Of a DNA stretch of 64,000 bases, positions 32,631 through 43,110 are shown piece by piece. The stretch is taken from assembly GCA_025558095.1 (NCBI GenBank), contig JAIVFI010000019.1:434001-498000 (forward strand), in the 5' to 3' direction. Position numbers and translations under genes: made by a program. The DNA comes from Hyaloraphidium curvatum. Its lineage: Eukaryota; Monoblepharomycota; Hyaloraphidiomycetes; Hyaloraphidiales; Hyaloraphidiaceae. The notes beneath the pieces were generated by a model that was not told the origin of the DNA, did not search any database, and saw only the letters and a list, made by a program, of their open reading frames with translations. The first letter of the stretch is position 1. The number at the start of each line of letters is the position of its first letter.

Positions 32631-35600
32631 TCAAGACCGTAGGCTCTCCACGAACGACCCGACTTCAGCCTGGGCGCGCTGCCGCAGCTCTTCCTCCCTC
32701 GAAGTGTCGTTCAGCCACTGCTCGTACGTCGCGTCGTCCACAATGTCCAGCTCATGGAATATGCGGAACATGTGCGCCATGAACTCTGAAGGTGAGGGGG
32801 GTCGTCAGGTCAGGGCAGGCGGGGAAGCATTCGACGCGAGCACGCACGAGAAGGGTAGCCTAGGTCCTGGCACACAGATTGGATCGAGGAAAGGGCCTGA
32901 CCCCGGAGCTGGGGTTGCTCGGCAGGAAGGATAGCGGCGAGGACGTCCTGGAAGCTGCCCACGATTTCGCGCTGCCGCGAGTAGTGCTCCCGCGTCGGCG
33001 ACTCGGGTTCGGCGAGGGCCTGTCCGGTTTGCGCCGCGGCCAGGCGCACCACTGCCGGAACAAGCTGCCCAATCCAAGCCTCCGAACCCAGCTGTTCCGC
33101 AGACAAGCACTCGAACAGGACCCTGACGCGCTCGGGATCCAGAACATTCGGATCCGTCTGAGCCTCGCCAAAGAGCTCCTTCAGCCCCGCCTCGGCTTCT
33201 TCAGGGCTGGGCCTGTCGTCCTCGACCGCGGGAGAACCTTCCTCGTCAGGAACGTCCTCGCCGTCCTCGGCATCAGGCGGCGGCGCGCCCTTGAAGATGG
33301 GCTCGAAACCGTTGGAAGCGATCCACTCGTTGATGACCTCGTCCGTCCCGGTCGTTCCCGGCCAGAAGGACTTGAGCTCAAGCTCCGACTCGTCCCACAT
33401 CGCAGCGGCAGACTCGGGTTCAACGCGAAGGATTTCGTCAAAAACGGGTTTGAGGAGTTTCGGGGCTGCAAAAGGCAGTCAGCAGGCCGAAGAGGAAGAC
33501 GGTACCGGGGAAACGAACCCTGGGGAACACGAGAGGGAGAATCCACGAGGGGTTGGCAAAGGTCCGCGAGGAGGGCGGGTTGGATGCCTTGGTGGAGGAT
33601 CAACCGAGCGACGATCACGCCGAAAATGCTGAAGACCTTGGGTGCATCGGGCACGAGGTCCTCGAGCATTTCCGCTTGCCGGCTGAGACTGAAAACCAAA
33701 GAAGGTGAGCGCAGCGCAAACGCAGGTGGACGGAGCCACCAACCATTTCTCCAATGTCTCCGACGACATGACCTTATCCGTGACCATGCGCGCCAGGGCT
33801 TTGCCGAACCGAGCCACCCGCGGATCATCTTCCTTGCTGAAGTTGATGTCGAATGCACGTGAAAACCAGCGGTCCAGGATGTCGTCGTCGCACTGGTGGT
33901 TGGACGGGCCAGAGAACTCCTCCCAGGACCGCACAAGCTCGTCGATGCTCGACTCGGGGCCGAAGAACTCCTTGATGGCGCTCTCCCCAAGCTTCTCCGC
34001 CTGCTCGACCGACATGATGTCCCCTTTCGGGGTCTTGCCGGCCGGAGCTGCTGCGGGAGCCTTGGACGGCGGCAGCTGGGCCTCGGCCTCTTCCTCCTTC
34101 TTGCGCGGTTCCGCCGTGTCCGCAAGCGCGCTGAACATGTTGGAGGTCGTCGTCTGCATCGGCGAAGCAACCTGCGAGCCGGCAGATGGCTGGCGGCTCA
34201 TCGGCAACGGCGACTTTTCGTCATCCGGCCGGTTCCAACCGCGCGCACCGGCACCGAAGCTGCTCAAGGAGCCACCAGGGCCGAGACGAACGTCTCCGGG
34301 CCGCTTGGATGCCATCGAGTCCGTAACCTTGCCGAAATTGCTGAGGTCCCCGGTATGGCGGGCCTGGGCACCCCGCATGGCCGCCTGAGCAGCGGCTTCG
34401 CGCGCTGCCTTACCAACCGGCTCCCTGCCACGACCGCCACCCTGCTTGTCAAACGCACCGCGGCCGCTGCCTGCGCGGCCGAGCGCGCGGAGGTTCTGCG
34501 CCTGCTCCTCCAGCTCCTGCTCGGCGTCCTGCCGGATCTCGTTGAGCGTCTTCGGCCCAGCCTGCGCCGTGCGCGCCTTCCAGTGGTTCTTCTCCCTGAG
34601 ATCGACCACGTCCTGCAGGGCAAAGCGGATACGCGACGACAGGTGCTGGTTGGTTGCGAGCTTCTTGATGAACTTGAAGTACTCGTCCATGTGCGTCTTG
34701 GCCTTCGGATGGTCGAGCTTCTCGCCGATCGTGGTCATGAGCTTGCACACGCTCTCCAGCTCCTCCTCGCCGTGGTTCTTGGCCCCGTCCTGCAGCAGCT
34801 GGTTGATGCACGCGTGCATGATCTTCTCCCCGAGCATCCCGAGGTTGAAGAGCTCGCCGATGAAACGGATGTTGCCGAGACCCTGGCGCTTGAGCTTCTG
34901 CCGCCGCTCCTCGTCCTCCACAAGCTTCTGCTTTTCCTCCAGCGTCATCTCCGAGATCTCCTTGTGCTCGCGGTCCTTGCCGATGTCGGCCCATCTCGCG
35001 CCCTTCTCGAACTCGGCCTGGCACTTGGTGAGCAAAAGCCGGCGGAACAGATTGTTCTTGGTGGGATCCCGCTCGTCCGCCATCCAGGGGCGCCCGCGGG
35101 GCAGCTCAATGGAGAGCTTGGAGCACAGCCTGGCGTACATGGAACCAAAGTTCGGTTCGTCCACGGCCTTGTCGAAGATGCCGGCAATGATGAGGGCGAG
35201 GATGCTCTCGTTGTCGATCCCGAGGCCCATAATCTGCTGCGAGATGGACTCGAACTTCTCCAGCGAGAGCTTGTTGAGGAGACCCTGCAGCTTCCTCCGG
35301 ATCTTCTCCTCGGCATCGTCGACGCCGACGCGCTTGACGGTCGGCGGCGCCCAGGCAGAGTCAGAGGATTCAAGCGGCTTGATCTGGTCGATGGGGATCG
35401 TGAACTGCGCTTCCATCTCCATGTCCTTGCGCGACCGTCCACCCTGCGATCCCTGGCGACCGCCGCCCTTGTCGCCGCCGCGTCCCGAACGCCTGTCCCC
35501 GCCGGCGGCCGCACGTCCGCCCTGGGACTGCGCGCGGGGCCCGAGCCCCGACGCAAGACCGCCGGAAGAGGGTAAGCGCGGCCCCAGCCCCGAGCCAAAG

Positions 35601-38260
35601 GCGTTGGGTTTGGGCGCAAACGAGGAAAGGAAGTTGGATCCGGAAGCCTGCGCGGCACGCGCTGCGGCGTACCGCTCCTCGCTCGTCTTGAGCGCGGTGC
35701 CGAGGCCTCCCGAACCGGCGCGCACGAGCGGGTTCGACATGTCCGGCCGCGCCGACGGACGCGAAGGAAGGCCCGTGGTGCCGACCCTGCGGCCCATGGT
35801 GCTCGACCCGCCCCCGCGCGACGAGCCCGAGTCGTCGTAAATGACATCGTTCGTCGGAAGCCCCTCGGGCCGGTCCCACTTCTCCCGGGCATCCTTGAAA
35901 CGCAGGAGGAACGAGCGCTCGTACTTGATCACGCCGTCCACGCGGACCGGAGCCTTGACGCCGTCGGGGTAGAGCACCAGATCGAAGGACTCGATCTTGA
36001 CGAAGTTGCGCGGGGCCTTGGGGGCGGCCGCGGCGGCCGCAGCGCCGTCCGCAGGCTTTTCCTCGGCGGAATCGTCAGCCTTGGCCTCGTCGGCGATTTC
36101 CCCATCCTCGAGCTTGGCCTCTTCGGCGACCTCCTTTTCGGGCGCCTCGACTGCGGCGGGCTCCTTGGCCGGTACAGGAGCGGGCTCCTCTTCGGCCGCT
36201 GCGGCGGGTGCTTCCTTCTCGGCCGCAGGCTGCTCCGGCTCGGCCTTGATCGGTTGCTCGGCCTCGGCCCGGACCGGCTCCTCGCCAACCTGCTCCTTCG
36301 CTTCGACCTCGGCGGCAACCCGCTCGGTGGGTGCCACTTCGGCAGCAGGCTCTTCGGCGGCAGGCTCCTCGACGGCAGGCTCTTTGGCAGCTGGCTCCTC
36401 GGCCTTGACTTCGGCAGGCGCCTGTTCCTCGGGTGCGGGCTCCGCATCCTTCTCGACGAGCACGGAATCCTCGGCTTCCGCCTCGGGTGCAGCTTCCACG
36501 GCGGATTCCTCGGCACTTCCGACGACGGCATCCGAGGGTTTGACAGGGGCCTCCTCCTGGACGGCCTGTTCCTGCACGGGCGCGGGCGCAGCTTCCTCCT
36601 TCTCGGCAGGAGCGGGCTTCTCCTTCTCCGCGGGCGGGAGCACTGCGACCTCGGCCTCGGGGGCGGGCGCCTTGGCCTCCTCCGCGGCTTTGTCCGCGGC
36701 GGCCTTTGCCTCGGCCTCCTTCCTCTCCCTCTCCGCATCCTCGGGCCTCACGATGCGCACCGCCTTGCTCTCGCGGGGAGGCAACGGCGATACCGCCCTT
36801 GCCGACTGCGCCGACGGGGCCGGGCTGGGCGCCGAGGGCTGCTCGTCCGACGTCGCCGCCGACGCGGCCGAGGGCACCGGCGACGGGGCGACCTCGGGCT
36901 TGGGCACGTTGGGCAGCCTCATCTCCTCGCCCGTGTCCGGGTTGACGATTTTGATCCCCTTGGATGCGCGCGGGAGCTGGAAGGCCTGCTGCGGCTGCGC
37001 GGCAGGCTGCGGAGGGTAGCGCACGGCCGGCTGCTGGGGCCGCATCTGGTAGGAGGGCATGGGGGGTTGCGGCGGGTACATGGGGTATGCTTGCGGGTAC
37101 TGAGGCTGGTAGTAGCCGTAGTTCGGGTCGTACTGCGCGGGATCACGAGGGTGAGCGATGCGAGAGGGCCGGAAAGGCACGGGCGCACGCACGTAGGCCT
37201 GCTGGCCCCACTGGCCCATCTGCTGCACGCCCATTCCCATCATGTTGACGGGCATGCCGACGCCGGGCACCGGCTGATTGTTGGAGGGGCGCCGGTTGGG
37301 CGCGTAAGGCTGCACCGGCGGCCTGGGAGCGGCCGGCCGGCCCTGCTGGTATCCGTAGGGGTACACGGGCTGCGGCGAGACCGAAGGGCCCGCCGGACCC
37401 GACGGCGAGGGCGGGCGGGGCACCTGCGGGGTAGGCGAGGCAGCGAGCTTTTTGGGCTCCTCGGTGATGGAAGGGCGGCGTTCGGCGGAGGCGTCGGCCT
37501 GCTGTGCGGGGACCTGCTGCGCAGGTGGAGGTGACTGCGCGGGCGCAGGCTGGGCCGCGGGCTCCTCCGTTGCGGGACGCACCGCAGCACCGCCGGGCAC
37601 CGCAGCAGGCACGGCGGCCGGTCCGGCACCGGGAGCCGGGGGCCGCTGGTTGGGGATCATTTTGGGGGGCGCCGATTGCACGCGCGGGATCGGCGGGCCG
37701 CCGACCACGGCCGCGAACTGATGCGATGCGAGGTCGGAGGTCAGGGAAAAATCGATGCGGCGGCCGTGGGCACCCACCGGCATGGCCTGCGCGGGGGCGC
37801 CGTTGCCCGCAGGCTTGGGCGCGGTGACGGCGGCGTACATCATCGGCCGCGGGGCCTGGGCGGCGACCGACGCGGGCTGCGGAGCGCCCAGCGCCTTTGC
37901 GAGCCGCAGCTCCTGGAAGTTGGGCTGCACGATGGCGGCGCCCGACACGGGCGATTCGGGCGGCGGGTCGGCCGGCGCGGGCGCGTCGCCCGAAACCGAG
38001 CCGAAGCGGATGCCGACCGACGCGAGGGAGACTGCATCGGCGATAATGCCGCGGATATCGGTATGGTGCGAAGGGCGCGAAGGGAGGCGTCCGGAGGAGC
38101 GTTGAGACCGTTAGAGAGGCCCGGGACGACCGGGTGGCCGCCCACCTCCGGACGGCCGCGCTCGCGAGACGAGCGGCGGGGCAAAGACGACGCCGCCATC
38201 GGCCACCGCCGCGGGCGTCTCGTCGGCCGGCGATGGGCCGGGCGAGTTAGCGCTCGCCAT
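32631..38260 (-). CDS. TIF4631: Translation initiation factor eIF4G
   Basis: eIF4G is the scaffold of the cap-binding complex, linking eIF4E, eIF4A and PABP. An N-terminal exon starts MASANSPGPSPADE at 38260 and is joined by an intron (about 38140-38036) to SLASVGIRFGSVSGD, then to a long open exon through IVQPNFQELRLAKAL (37930) to 33690. A Pro/Gln-rich then Glu/Ala/Pro-repeat N-terminal region leads to the eIF4E-binding motif YERSFLLRF near 35915 (Y-x4-L-hydrophobic, followed by KDA as in fungal homologues). The MIF4G domain follows (KRVGVDDAEEKIRRKLQGLL, LNKLSLEKF, LARLCSKL-type helices, 35350-34580), then an MA3 domain (EKLGESAIKEFFGPESSIDE, about 34010-33740) and a C-terminal W2-like acidic HEAT segment ending HELDIVDDATYEQWLND...SLRS at 32631. 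The W2-like end is more like animal eIF4G than yeast, which stops after MIF4G. About 1,750 residues. Confidence 0.88.
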
Positions 38261-38495
38261 CTGCGGCAACCACTTTGTCAGCGGGGAGGGCGCCGGCAAA
38301 CGGCCCGCCCACCATGGCACGCGCCTCTACGGTCCGTGCTGGCACTGAAGCCGACGAGACCGGTCGGATCTGTGCTGCTGACGGGGGCCCACAGGAGCCC
38401 AGTGAAACTTTTCTGTTCGACGACGCCTGCGCTAACCCGCGCTCTCTTTGCCTAACCGAAGAAGGGGAGACGCCACCTCAGCGACTCCAAATGGA
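38261..38495. other. Intergenic, between eIF4G start and NoxR-like stop
   Basis: 235 bp in tandem orientation; the eIF4G promoter must be here. No motif is recognised. Confidence 0.4.
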
Positions 38496-40452
38496 TTACT
38501 CGAAAAGCCAGAGCTCCGCGCGACCGTCCGACCCCGCGAGCCACGTCTCCACGTCCTCGTTGTCCGCCATGACCAGCAGCTCGTCGGGGTCGTCCGCGTC
38601 GCGGAAGCGCATGCGCAGCTGCGATCGACCGTACTTCCGCGCCACCCGGTCCGCCAGCTCCGCAAACGAGGGAGCCCGGTCGAAGAGGACGTTGCGCACG
38701 TCGTCGCCCAGATGGCACTTGACGCGCAGCTGCGTTGATTGATGGCGGGCATCAGCAGTCCGATCACGATTCGCAGCAGCCAGATCGCCCACCTTGGCAC
38801 CCCCACCTGCCGCAGCCGGGGGAGGCGGTTGCGGTGCGCTGGCCACCCGCTGCCCCTGCCACGCATTTCCATCCGCGCCCGGCACCTCCTCGGCCGACCC
38901 GGACCTCGGCGTCATCCGCTTCGGGGGCGCCGGGGGCGGAGGCGGCGGCGCGGGCTTCTCCTGCGCCTCGTCCGTCGCGCGCGGCGGCACTTTCCTCGCC
39001 ATCTTTGCCTTGAGCTGCTCGGCAAACGAGCCAGGGGGAGGTTGCACGGCCGCTGGTGGGACCCGCGGGGTAGGGGGCCCGGGATCGGGGCGGGATCCGG
39101 CCGGCGAAACCGGATCGGCGCCCGAGGGCGTCTTGCGCAGCGTGCGGGCTTTGGCTCGCAGCGCGGCGGTGAGGGGATTCGAAGCCAGCTGGTCATCGCG
39201 TGCCGTGCGGGGTGTCCGATCCTGGGATCTTTCGGGGGCCGGAGGCGGTTGGGATGCAAAGTCGGGGGGAGGTGGGGGCGGTGCTGGAGGAGGAGGAGCG
39301 GCCGACGATGGCGCAGGTGATGCACCGGGTTGGGAGAGAACGAATGGGTTTGCAGGCCGAGACGCTGTCCGCGACGGAAGTGCGGGCTGTGAGGGAGGCG
39401 CAGGCGGTGATGGAGCTACGCGGGGCCGTGGAGGCAGGGGCGCTGCAGGAGGTGAGGCCGGCACAGGCGCCCACTCCTCCTGCGGATACCCGTAATGCTG
39501 CTGAGGAGTGTATGATTGTCTTGAGTACGGCTCCTGAGCGTAAGGCTGCTCGGCATACGGCTGCGCAGCGTACGGTTGGGCACCGTACGACGCCTCCCCT
39601 GCGTAAGCCTCGTACGGCAGCTCCTGCCGCGGCGCCACCGCCCTGAACCCGCACGCCGGCAGCACAGCGGGCTTCTTGGCCCCGGGCGGGCGGAACAGGC
39701 ACCCCGGCGGCACGCAGAACAGCTCCGTGTCCTCCCCCGCGATCGCGCGGTCGATTGCGGCGTAGTACTCGGCCGGGCGATCCAGCAGCGGCTTCCTCGC
39801 CCGCGCACCCTCGAGTTCCACGGACGATATGGGGTCACCGACGTGCCGCAAGGCCATGCCGCGGGCAAACATGACCTCGCACAGGTAGATGCGGTGCGGC
39901 AGGCCGAGCTGCGTGTAGTCCACGACCATGTTGCCCCGCATCGCCTGAAGAGGCGCTCAGAGAGCTTAACAACATGATGAGGGAGGTATCCCACCTTGAC
40001 TGCCAGGGTAAAATCCTCCAGTGCGGCCTGGAAGTCGCCGCTCGTGTACCGGCAGCAGCCGCGCTGCAGGTGCGCGACGGCCATCCACGGATCCAGCTGG
40101 CCTGCCCGGGCGAACCACTCCGTCTGCAGGAGACGCGTTAGGAGGATGAGATCCGCTTGCGAGAGAGGCACGTACGGCATCGGGGACGGATCCGCGAAGG
40201 AGGTGCACCTGACCCGCGTTGAAGGCCATTTTGGCCGTGTCGCCGGCCGCCTTTGTGGGGTAAGCGGGGACAGCGGCGACAAGCAGCAGAGTCTTACAGC
40301 AAAAGAGACCAGCGCCCCGCCGTAGTCTCCTGCGTCCACGGACGCGAGGGCCGCGGTCCATTGGGTCAGCCCGGCCTGCGGCTGCCGGTCAGGGCCGCGA
40401 ATCAAGAGGCGGACCAGCACCCCACCTTGAAATGCTGTGCCAGCTGATCCAT
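38496..40452 (-). CDS. noxR: NoxR/p67phox-like NADPH oxidase activator
   Basis: NoxR is the cytosolic activator of fungal NADPH oxidases (Nox), binding Rac and Nox to trigger superoxide production in development and hyphal growth. The start MDQLAQHFK at 40452 is joined by a short intron to AGLTQWTAALASVDAGDY, the usual first TPR of the family. AKMAFNAGQVHLLRGS, LDPWMAVAHLQRGCCRYTSG with DFQAALEDFTLAVK, and RGNMVVDYTQLGL with HRIYLCEVMFARGMALRHVG make up the remaining TPRs across introns near 40330-39945. Then come a p67-type segment (TELFCVPPGCLFRPP), a long Pro-rich region, and a C-terminal PB1 domain (VKCHLGDDVRNVLFDRAPSF, then RFRDADDPDELLVMADNED, ending WLFE) that carries an OPCA-like acidic loop. 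No SH3 domain, as expected for fungal NoxR. Stop at 38496. Confidence 0.85.
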
Positions 40453-40630
40453 CCCGCGTGCGGCCGGGCCCCGGTGCCGCCTCGGAAGCTGGGAATTGTG
40501 GAGATTTTAGTGGGCAGCGCGGAGTGTGCACCTCCGATCACTCCGATCAAAATCAAAATCAGACAACCAAAATCCGCGACGCACCGTCCCCGAATCATTT
40601 CCCGCGAATTGTGCCACCTAGCGGGCGGGC
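40453..40630. promoter_or_regulatory. Divergent promoter region, noxR-like/PSF1
   Basis: 178 bp between divergent starts. It contains an AT-richer core near 40530-40575 with two ATCAAAATCA-type repeats and two nearby copies of CTCCGATCA, which stand out from the GC-rich surroundings. Function unknown. Confidence 0.45.
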
Positions 40631-41314
40631 ATGTACGGCGACGAGGCGCTCAAGGTGGGTTGCCGGTGAGCCGAGCCCGCCCGTGCTAACTCGGGGCAGC
40701 TCGTGCGCGGCAGCCGCGGCGACCGGCTCGCGCAGTACGAGCCCGACGTCGTCGCCGAGGTGAAGCGCGAGTGCGCGCGGCTCGCGCAGGACATGGCGCG
40801 CGCGCTGGCGGAGCGGCGCGACGAGCTCGTGCGCGGCCGCGACACGCCGGCCGGCCGCGGCTGGGTGGCCAAGCTGTACATGGACCGCCTCGCGCTGCTG
40901 CGCAACAAGCGCTGCTTGCTGGCGTACCACGCCGCGCGGCTGAGCAAGCTGCGCGACGTGTGCTGGGACCTCGGCTCCGGAGGCGTCGGCGGCGACCCGC
41001 CCCCGGCTACCGCCTCCCTGCTGTCGCAGGACGAGCTGGACTTCCACTCGCGCTACGCCGAGCTGGTGCTGGCCTACTCAGAGGCCGTGGGCGGCGACGC
41101 GATCGGCCTCACCACGCAGACGCTACAGCCGCCGAAGGACGTCTTCATCGCCGTGCGCGTGGTGCGCGACGTCGGGACCATCGTCACGGAGAGCGGCGGC
41201 GAGCTGGATCTGCGCCAGGGCTCGCAGGCCTGGGTCATGCGGCGCGACGTGGAGCATCTGATCCTGCAGGGGGACCTGGTGCAGGTGCGGCGGCCCAATG
41301 TGGGCTCGTTCTAG
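40631..41314 (+). CDS. PSF1: GINS complex subunit Psf1
   Basis: Psf1 with Psf2, Psf3 and Sld5 forms GINS, part of the CMG replicative helicase. Exon 1 is MYGDEALK (40631-40654), followed by a 45-bp intron (with a GCTAAC branch-like site) and one long exon. The conserved A-domain reads WVAKLYMDRLALLRNKRCLL, AYHAARLSKLRDVCWDLGSG, then LLSQDELDFHSRYAELVLAY. The B-domain follows with LQPPKDVFIAVRVVRDVG, SQAWVMRRDVEHLILQGDLV and QVRRPNVGSF. About 212 residues, close to the usual 196-208. MYGDEALKLV and LLRNKRCL are Psf1-specific, which separates it from Sld5. Expected in the nucleus, with S-phase expression. Confidence 0.9.
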
Positions 41315-41440
41315 CCGCGTAGGCGCGTAGGACGTGCAGGGGAGGGTCTCTGTCGGCCTCTGTGCCGTCCACTCGATTACTCTGTACACCGCCCGTGACC
41401 CCATGTGCAGCCGTGTCCACGTCTCGTGCCCGCGATCAGA

Positions 41441-42914
41441 TCACCTGTTTGCGAGCAGCTTGGCCTCGGCCGCGACGCGCGCAATGTCATGCTCCAGGAA
41501 GGTCATGCTCTTGAGCTTGGCCAGGCGCCCTGGGCTCTTTTTCTCGAAGCAGGGCCGCAGTGCGACGGCCAGCGCGGCCATGGCAAGCACCGCGGCACCG
41601 AGCAGGATCCACCGCCAGTCCACGTACCCCGCCACATCCTCCAGGAGCAGGTGCGCCCCCTGCTCCGAGCCCGATCCCTGCACCGCGTAGAGGCTCACGT
41701 GCCACCGCCTGTGGGGGAACACCACGCCGTCGTTCTGGCCTCCGCATCCCAGCTCCGATGACCGGAGGTCGCAGATCCCCTCGAAAAGGTGCCGGAAGCC
41801 GCCCACGGCCCAGAGCTGCTCCATCCAGCCCGTCACGTTCTTGCGGAGCAGCCGCTGCGCGGGGATCTGCTCCCCGGCGACGGCGTTCAGGCCGAGGACG
41901 GGGAAGCGCAGCAGCGTCGCGTTGGCGGGCGGCGGCGGCGGGGCCTTTTTCTTGCCCTTCCCCTTGGGCGACGGTGCCGGTGCCAGCGCGATCTTCTTCT
42001 CGGGGAAGGAGAAGACCGTGACCGAAGCGCTCTCCGGAAGCTTTGCGTTCGTGCGAGGGTCGTCTGAAGTGGGAGCAGGTGTGAGTATCGAGTGGATAGC
42101 GGCCGTCGGCGCCACGAAACCCACAGAGCGACCCGACGGTCGAGCCCTTGGCCCCGATGCTCTCGATGACAAACTCCTTGTGCACCTGCTGCCACCCGTC
42201 GTCCTTTTCCGGTTTCTCCTGCTTCATCGTCCTGCACGATCCCTCGCACCGCTGGCTCATGAGCGCGACGCCGACCGAGTCGTCGCGGCAGATGCCGTCC
42301 AGCACGCGCTCCTCCCCCGCGTCCAGCACCGCGACCCAGGTCTCGCTACACGAGGGTGCAATGACGACGCAGCCTTCGGACGAGGCAATCGGCCCGCTGG
42401 CAGGGGCGTCGGGTCCGCATTTGACCTTGACCGAGAAGCGCCGGGGCCGCGGCGGCGCCCCGCGGAAGGAAAAGAGCAGGTGCGACCGCACCTCGCCCAG
42501 GGCGGTGCCGAAAGGAGGGTGCACGGTGCGCACGACCAGGGCCAGGGCCAGCAGCAGGGCGACGGCGATCAGGGCGGCGACGAGCGGGAAGCCGGGCGGG
42601 GGGTGCGGCGAGGACGATGCCACGCGCACCTTCCGCTGCAGGGGGAACGATCGCGGGCTGCGAGGCGGCGAAGCAGGGTCCGATACGCCCGATCCCGGCT
42701 CCGGCGTGGAGGGGCGGTCGCCGGACAGCGGCTGCATTGCGAGCGGCAGCGGCCTGTCATCGGCGCCGGGGTCGGCGGGCTCCCCCAGCGGCGCCAGGCC
42801 GAGCACGGCCGCTGCCCCCGGCGAGCTTGTTGCTCTGCGGTGCGACTCGGTCACCCGCGGCTCCTTCTCGGGCGACGGCGTGAGCGTGCGCGCCGGGCCC
42901 CCGCGAGAGTGCAT
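41441..42914 (-). CDS. Two-pass membrane protein with a cysteine-containing lumenal domain, unknown function
   Basis: Not recognised. From 42914 the protein has a Ser/Pro-rich cytosolic-looking N-terminus of about 110 residues, a strong transmembrane helix (PLVAALIAVALLLALALVV near 42565), and a lumenal or extracellular region of about 250 residues with many cysteines (KVKCGPDAP, EGCVVIAPSC, GICRDDSVG, SQRCEGSC, GICDLRSSELGCGG). A second TM follows (WRWILLGAAVLAMAALAVAL near 41610) and a short basic tail ending KLLANR at 41441. One intron is predicted between about 42129 and 42065, joining VGSL to YDPRTNAKLPES. The region in front of the central part contains a Lys/Pro-rich low-complexity loop (PKGKGKKKAPPPPP). 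Paired cysteines suggest a disulphide-bonded lumenal domain; no enzyme motif is visible. Confidence 0.6.
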
Positions 42915-43110
42915 TGTTTATCGGCGCGGCCACGCGGGCTGCAGCGGGCGGGCGGCGAGGCGACCGTCGGCAAACCGTTCTGCCGGGACGGTGCGCTGCG
43001 CTGGGCCCTCGACGGCTGCGCCTGCGGAAGCGGGCGCCGCTTTGCTTTGGGGACAGTGTTTGGCGTTGAACAACAGAGGTGTTGGCGTGTTCAGCCAGGC
43101 CACTGATCGA
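42915..43110. promoter_or_regulatory. Divergent gap between the membrane protein and the M2 peptidase
   Basis: 196 bp shared by two divergent starts. No recognised motif. Confidence 0.35.

Noticed and set aside
36254-37534. Long plus-strand frame opposite eIF4G (and another at 33896-35575)
   Set aside because: Leu/Gly/Arg-rich shadows of the Ala/Glu/Pro repeats and MIF4G exon; no conserved motif.
40631-41314. GINS subunit Sld5
   Set aside because: The start MYGDEALKLV and the LLRNKRCL...AY block belong to Psf1, not Sld5.
41841-43106. Long plus-strand frames opposite the two-pass membrane protein
   Set aside because: Low-complexity Arg/Ala/Gly composition and out-of-phase overlap with a better-supported gene.
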